Of a DNA stretch of 13,369 nt, positions 13,156 through 13,369 are shown one piece after another. Where the stretch lies: assembly GCA_022707945.1 (NCBI GenBank), contig JAKIZQ010000019.1, forward strand, positions 1-13,369. The letters run 5' to 3'. Both the position numbers and the translations under genes were made by a program. Source of the DNA: Bdellovibrionales bacterium. GTDB lineage: Bacteria; Bdellovibrionota; JAFGOL01. Position 1 is the first letter of the stretch. Each line of letters opens with the position of its first letter. The notes beneath the pieces are model-generated. The model ran no database searches. It was not told where the DNA came from and saw only the letters and a program-made list of their open reading frames with translations.

Positions 13156-13369
13156 TTGAAACAAGTAAAAATAATGATTATAGATGATGATAAAGATTTT
13201 TGTGAACTGCTTTCAAAATCTCTACAAAAAAAGGGAGCACAAACATATTGCCAATTCGATTCTCTGTCTTTAACAAAAAACGCAAACGACTTTGATCCAA
13301 ATGTAGTGCTTCTTGATGTAATGTTGCCAGACAAATCAGGTATAGAACTCTTGTCTGATATTAGAAGGA
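13156..13369 (+). CDS. Response regulator C, N-terminal part (cut by window edge)
   Basis: The first 71 codons of a response regulator are present. 'KIMIIDDDKDF' carries the acidic pocket (D10-D12), and 'VLLDVMLPDKSG' carries phosphoacceptor D54. The window ends before the switch residue, so an output domain may or may not follow; the 'VMLPD' form and spacing are usual for OmpR- or NtrC-type regulators as well as single receivers. An in-frame ATG exists at 13099, but the promoter's TATAAT lies just inside that reading. GGAGG (13146-13150) sits 5 nt before a TTG at 13156, giving the usual 'MKQVKIMIIDDD' beginning, so I chose the TTG. It is clearly more distant from receivers A and B than they are from each other. 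Confidence 0.88.
   Translation, partial: MKQVKIMIIDDDKDFCELLSKSLQKKGAQTYCQFDSLSLTKNANDFDPNVVLLDVMLPDKSGIELLSDIRR

Overview
The window is 13.4 kb of low-GC bacterial chromosome. It holds eleven complete protein-coding genes, one gene cut by the right edge, and no RNA genes, transposons or CRISPR arrays that I can see. The organism is probably a Gram-negative (diderm) bacterium: one product looks like a signal-peptide-bearing outer-membrane beta-barrel ending in Phe, and a second exported membrane protein has a large periplasmic coiled coil. Codon choice is strongly AT-biased (ATA for Ile, AGA/AGG for Arg). I cannot assign a phylum from sequence alone. An Elusimicrobiota-like or other little-cultured diderm would fit, but that is a weak guess.

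Layout, left to right: prmA (+), ribosomal protein L11 methyltransferase. A leftward cluster reads apeA (M18 aminopeptidase), then a PPC/DUF296 protein, then the small outer-membrane protein. A rightward cluster reads gpmA (phosphoglycerate mutase), a CNNM/CorC-type membrane protein and an M3B oligoendopeptidase F. A leftward MscS-like channel protein is divergent from a rightward three-domain aminopeptidase P. A small leftward coiled-coil protein is divergent from dapB (+). At the right end are two leftward paralogous receiver-only response regulators and a divergent third receiver gene that runs off the window.

Most genes are housekeeping or physiology: translation modification, glycolysis, lysine/diaminopimelate synthesis, membrane transport and osmotic protection. 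Three unrelated metallopeptidases (M18, M3B, M24B) lie within 9 kb, which suggests that peptide use matters to the cell. I found no defence system, biosynthetic cluster or clear mobile island.

The most interesting signal is in how the genes are packed and expressed. All four convergent gene pairs overlap at their 3' ends, by 4, 23, 8 and 35 bp. At least two divergent pairs have interlocking -10 elements. Four genes at the heads of transcription units (prmA, gpmA, the MscS-like gene, dapB) have a TATAAT-like box 7-9 nt before the ATG and no Shine-Dalgarno sequence, which suggests leaderless mRNAs. The other genes have Shine-Dalgarno sequences. A TTGTC direct-repeat element occurs upstream of both receiver-only regulators in the same orientation and at a similar distance. 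The oligoendopeptidase gene has a second, well-placed ribosome binding site and ATG just after its signal-like peptide, so it could make exported and cytoplasmic forms.
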